Shown here piece after piece: positions 61,996 through 64,000 of a DNA stretch of 64,000 nucleotides. Location: positions 3,596,325 through 3,660,324 of the forward strand of contig NZ_UPHU01000001.1 in NCBI RefSeq assembly GCF_900566075.1, in the 5' to 3' direction. This stretch comes from Mycobacterium pseudokansasii. Lineage in GTDB: Bacteria > Actinomycetota > Actinomycetes > Mycobacteriales > Mycobacteriaceae. Positions within the stretch are counted from its first letter, which is position 1; the number at the start of each line of letters is the position of its first letter. The translations under genes and the position numbers were made by a program. Under the pieces are notes generated by a model. The model saw nothing but the letters and a program-made list of their open reading frames with translations. It did no database searches and was not told the origin of the DNA.

Positions 61996-62286
61996 TCAGG
62001 CCGCAGCGCCGAACGCCAGCTGCATTCCGATGAACGCCACCAGCAGCAGCACCATGATGGACAGGTCGAAGCGCACCGCGCCGATGGTGAGTTGCGGGAT
62101 CAGCCGGCGCAGCAGCTTCACCGGTGGATCCGTGATCGACATGATGATCTCGAGGATCACCACCGTCAGCCCGGTCGGGCGCCAGTCGCGGCTGAACGAG
62201 CGGATGAACTCGACGACGACCCGCGCGATCAGCAGCAGCCAGAAGATGAACAGCGCAAACCCAAGGATCTGAAAAAACAGCACCAA
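61996..62286 (-). CDS. YggT family membrane protein (Rv2146c-like)
   Basis: The 96-residue protein has two membrane segments (FQILGFALFIFWLLLIARVV and DLSIMVLLLVAFIGMQLAF). Between them is the family signature TDPPVKLLRRLIPQL. YggT proteins are found beside sepF, ftsZ and divIVA across Gram-positives and are thought to act in division or osmotic tolerance. Here it lies between sepF and wag31, the conserved order. Confidence 0.94.
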   Translation of the reverse strand: MVLFFQILGFALFIFWLLLIARVVVEFIRSFSRDWRPTGLTVVILEIIMSITDPPVKLLRRLIPQLTIGAVRFDLSIMVLLLVAFIGMQLAFGAAA

Positions 62287-62464
62287 CGAGAGCCCGACCT
62301 TACCGACGAGGATGTGAATGTGCCGTCCGTGAGGCCGGCAAGCGCAAGCCTACCGACTCGGCCGACGGACACACATGTGGTGCGATCGCCGGCGGCCGGG
62401 CCGGGCCGCAACCAGCCCGGCGGGCTCAGCTGCCACCCACCGGGCTGCGCATCGCCAGATGCGG

Positions 62465-63142
62465 CTATTGGTAAGCGTAGAAACCGGTTTCGGCGATCCG
62501 GCGACGCTCCTCCGGGGTCACGTCGACGTCCGCGGGTGACAACAGGAACACCTTCGTGGCGACTTTGTCGAACGAGCCGCGCAACGCGAAGGCCAAACCC
62601 GCCGCGAAGTCGACGAGCCGTTTGGCGTCGGCGTTGTCCATCGACACCAGGTCCATGATGACGGGCGTGCCGTCGCGGAACCGCTCACCGATAGTGCGCG
62701 CCTCGCCGTAGTCCTTGGGCCGCAGCGTGGTGATCTTGGACAGTGGGTGGCCGTCTTCGAACATCATCGCCATCCGGCGCGGGTCCATCGCCAGCGCGCC
62801 GCGAGTGGAGTTGCGCAGCCATGAGCCGAAGCGCGGCCGTGCCATGTCGGGACGGTCGAACTCACGGGGCGGGAATCGCGGTTCGTCGGGGTACCCGCCG
62901 CGATAGCTGCTGGGCGGCGGATAGTCGGCCGGCTCGCCGCGCAAGTCGCCACGCGGGTCGCGACGGGGGTCGCGGGGGTCGCGGGGATCCTCGTAGTCGC
63001 GTCCTTCATAACGGCCGTAATCGTCTTCGAATCGGGGCCGCGAATAACCGCGTGAGGGCGCGCGGTCGTCGTAATACTCGTCGTCGTATTCCTCCATCGG
63101 AGCCATACCGAAGTAGGCCTTGACCTTGTGCAGTGTGCTCAT
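62465..63142 (-). CDS. sepF: Cell division protein SepF
   Basis: SepF anchors FtsZ to the membrane. The 225-residue protein begins with the amphipathic membrane-binding helix [15 protein letters not shown], continues with a charged disordered part (repeats of [11 protein letters not shown] and Tyr-rich YDDEYYDD) and ends in the SepF core (about 125-215: [38 protein letters not shown]). Matches Rv2147c, which binds FtsZ in mycobacteria. Part of the yggS-sepF-yggT-wag31 cluster. Confidence 0.96.
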   Translation of the reverse strand: MSTLHKVKAYFGMAPMEEYDDEYYDDRAPSRGYSRPRFEDDYGRYEGRDYEDPRDPRDPRRDPRGDLRGEPADYPPPSSYRGGYPDEPRFPPREFDRPDMARPRFGSWLRNSTRGALAMDPRRMAMMFEDGHPLSKITTLRPKDYGEARTIGERFRDGTPVIMDLVSMDNADAKRLVDFAAGLAFALRGSFDKVATKVFLLSPADVDVTPEERRRIAETGFYAYQ

Positions 63143-63207
63143 CGCTTGACCCCTTCTAGCCCTGGGTTACCTGTTGTCTGTGATGAAGGTGTGACTACAG
63201 TGACTAT

Positions 63208-63984
63208 TCACGGTGACCGTAACCGCCGCGGACCCAATAGCGCGGTACCGACACGCACACACGTCGAACCATGTTTGACGGCAGTTTCGAAATCAGCTGA
63301 CATGCCGGCGGACAGCCCGACCGCCCCGGGGAACGACTCGCGCACCCTGTTGTGCTCGGATTGCAGCCGGTCAAACGCCTCGTCCGGATCCCAGTCCAGG
63401 GGTGGGATGCCCATCAAACCGACCAGTTCCAGGCCCGGTGCCTCATCCACTTGCGCGCAGATCCGATCCACCGCTCCGGGCGCGGTGATGTCCACACCGC
63501 CGCGTGACACGTCGCCGTCGAGGCTCACCTGGACGTAAACCCGCAACGGATGGTCGCGACGGCGCTCGGCCAGCGCCGCGGTGACGGCGCGATCCAGCGC
63601 CGTCACCAACCGCGGGCTGTCGACCGAATGAGCCGTGTGCGCCCACCGCGCCAGCGAACGCACTTTGTTGCGCTGGATTCGTCCCACCATGTGCCAGCCG
63701 ATGCTGCCATGCCCGGCCCTTGGCGGTGCCGCCAACAGCCGAGCCACTTCGACCGCCTTGGCCGCAGCTTCCTGTTCGCGAGATTCACCAACGGCGCGGC
63801 AACCCAATCGGCACAAAATCACAACATCGGTTGCTGGAAAGAATTTGGTAATTGGCAGAAGTTCAATTTCGCCGACATTACGACCGGCCGCCTCGGCCGC
63901 GGCCGCGAGCCGGGACCGCACCGCGGCCAACGCGTGCGTCAATTCCGATTGACGGTCTGCCTGCTCCGAAAGGTCCACCACCAT
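63208..63984 (-). CDS. YggS family pyridoxal-phosphate-binding protein (Rv2148c-like)
   Basis: The 258-residue alanine-racemase-fold protein binds PLP through the Lys in LLPITKFFPA (near 46) and shows GESREQE, WHMVGRIQRNK, DVSRGG, GLMGIPP, LSAGMSADFETAV and GSTCVRVGTALLG, the family order. Members maintain PLP and amino-acid homeostasis. ATG at 63984 gives the same length as the tuberculosis protein; ATG at 63993 in frame adds three residues. It starts the division cluster within this window; the upstream gene lies outside. Confidence 0.95.
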   Translation of the reverse strand: MVVDLSEQADRQSELTHALAAVRSRLAAAAEAAGRNVGEIELLPITKFFPATDVVILCRLGCRAVGESREQEAAAKAVEVARLLAAPPRAGHGSIGWHMVGRIQRNKVRSLARWAHTAHSVDSPRLVTALDRAVTAALAERRRDHPLRVYVQVSLDGDVSRGGVDITAPGAVDRICAQVDEAPGLELVGLMGIPPLDWDPDEAFDRLQSEHNRVRESFPGAVGLSAGMSADFETAVKHGSTCVRVGTALLGPRRLRSP

Positions 63985-64000
63985 CGCGGTCATTCCATCC

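Overview
The window is high-GC actinobacterial DNA from a slow-growing Mycobacterium. The genes for the mycobacterial proteasome ATPase Mpa, the mycothiol ligase MshC, Wag31/DivIVA, SepF, the lipoproteins LppK and LppL, a PE_PGRS protein and two PPE proteins show this. From memory of M. tuberculosis H37Rv, the backbone follows Rv2113 to Rv2148c in order, broken by accessory blocks that H37Rv lacks. This fits a non-tuberculous slow grower of the kansasii/marinum type, but the species cannot be named from the sequence alone.

Layout. 0-2.5 kb: end of an insertion sequence with a frameshifted transposase, then a broken DUF2314 gene. 2.5-8.3 kb: Rv2113/Rv2114-like genes, mpa, lppK, a DUF503 gene and trmI. 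8.3-13.2 kb: a RecB-type nuclease, a thioesterase-like protein, a MerA/RclA-like flavoprotein, a DUF4126 membrane protein, hisG and hisE. 13.4-19.8 kb (accessory): alpha/beta hydrolase, two tandem arylsulfatases and an orphan PPE protein with membrane segments. 20.2-35.4 kb: metH, a PAC2 protein, FAD monooxygenase, SDR, mshC, cysQ, the SCO1664/DUF3090/phosphatase/uppP cluster, lppL, a DUF5703 gene and pyrD. Two tandem-repeat arrays lie between cysQ and mshC. 35.4-55.4 kb (accessory): a 1943-residue PE_PGRS gene diverging from a 3380-residue PPE-MPTR gene, a histidine kinase and response regulator facing each other, a small secreted protein and a hydrolase. 55.4-57.5 kb: PEBP protein, M20 peptidase and tRNA-Leu(GAG). 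57.5-60.5 kb (accessory): VapBC-type toxin-antitoxin pair, a relic of an IS21 helper gene and a Fic protein. 60.5-64 kb: the cell-division/polar-growth cluster (Rv2144c-like gene, wag31, yggT, sepF, yggS).

How the genes work together. Mpa feeds pupylated proteins to the proteasome. MshC makes mycothiol and CysQ acts on sulfated nucleotides and inositol phosphates, so sulfur metabolism is concentrated near 27-29 kb, with two sulfatases and metH not far upstream. HisE and HisG catalyse early histidine-biosynthesis steps. UppP recycles the lipid carrier for peptidoglycan, and Wag31, SepF and YggT act in septation and pole growth. PyrD supplies pyrimidines.

The most unusual part is 35.4-51.8 kb. 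The giant PPE protein consists of about seven units of roughly 1.4 kb. Six of the junctions carry different 98-119-residue beta-rich inserts between conserved markers (WRGDxQG before, PGFGNST after). The neighbouring PE_PGRS protein has its own roughly 105-residue higher-order repeat. A perfect CTCCCCC/GGGGGAG palindrome lies in the promoter region they share. All gene names rest on reading translated sequence and remembered families; no database search was run.
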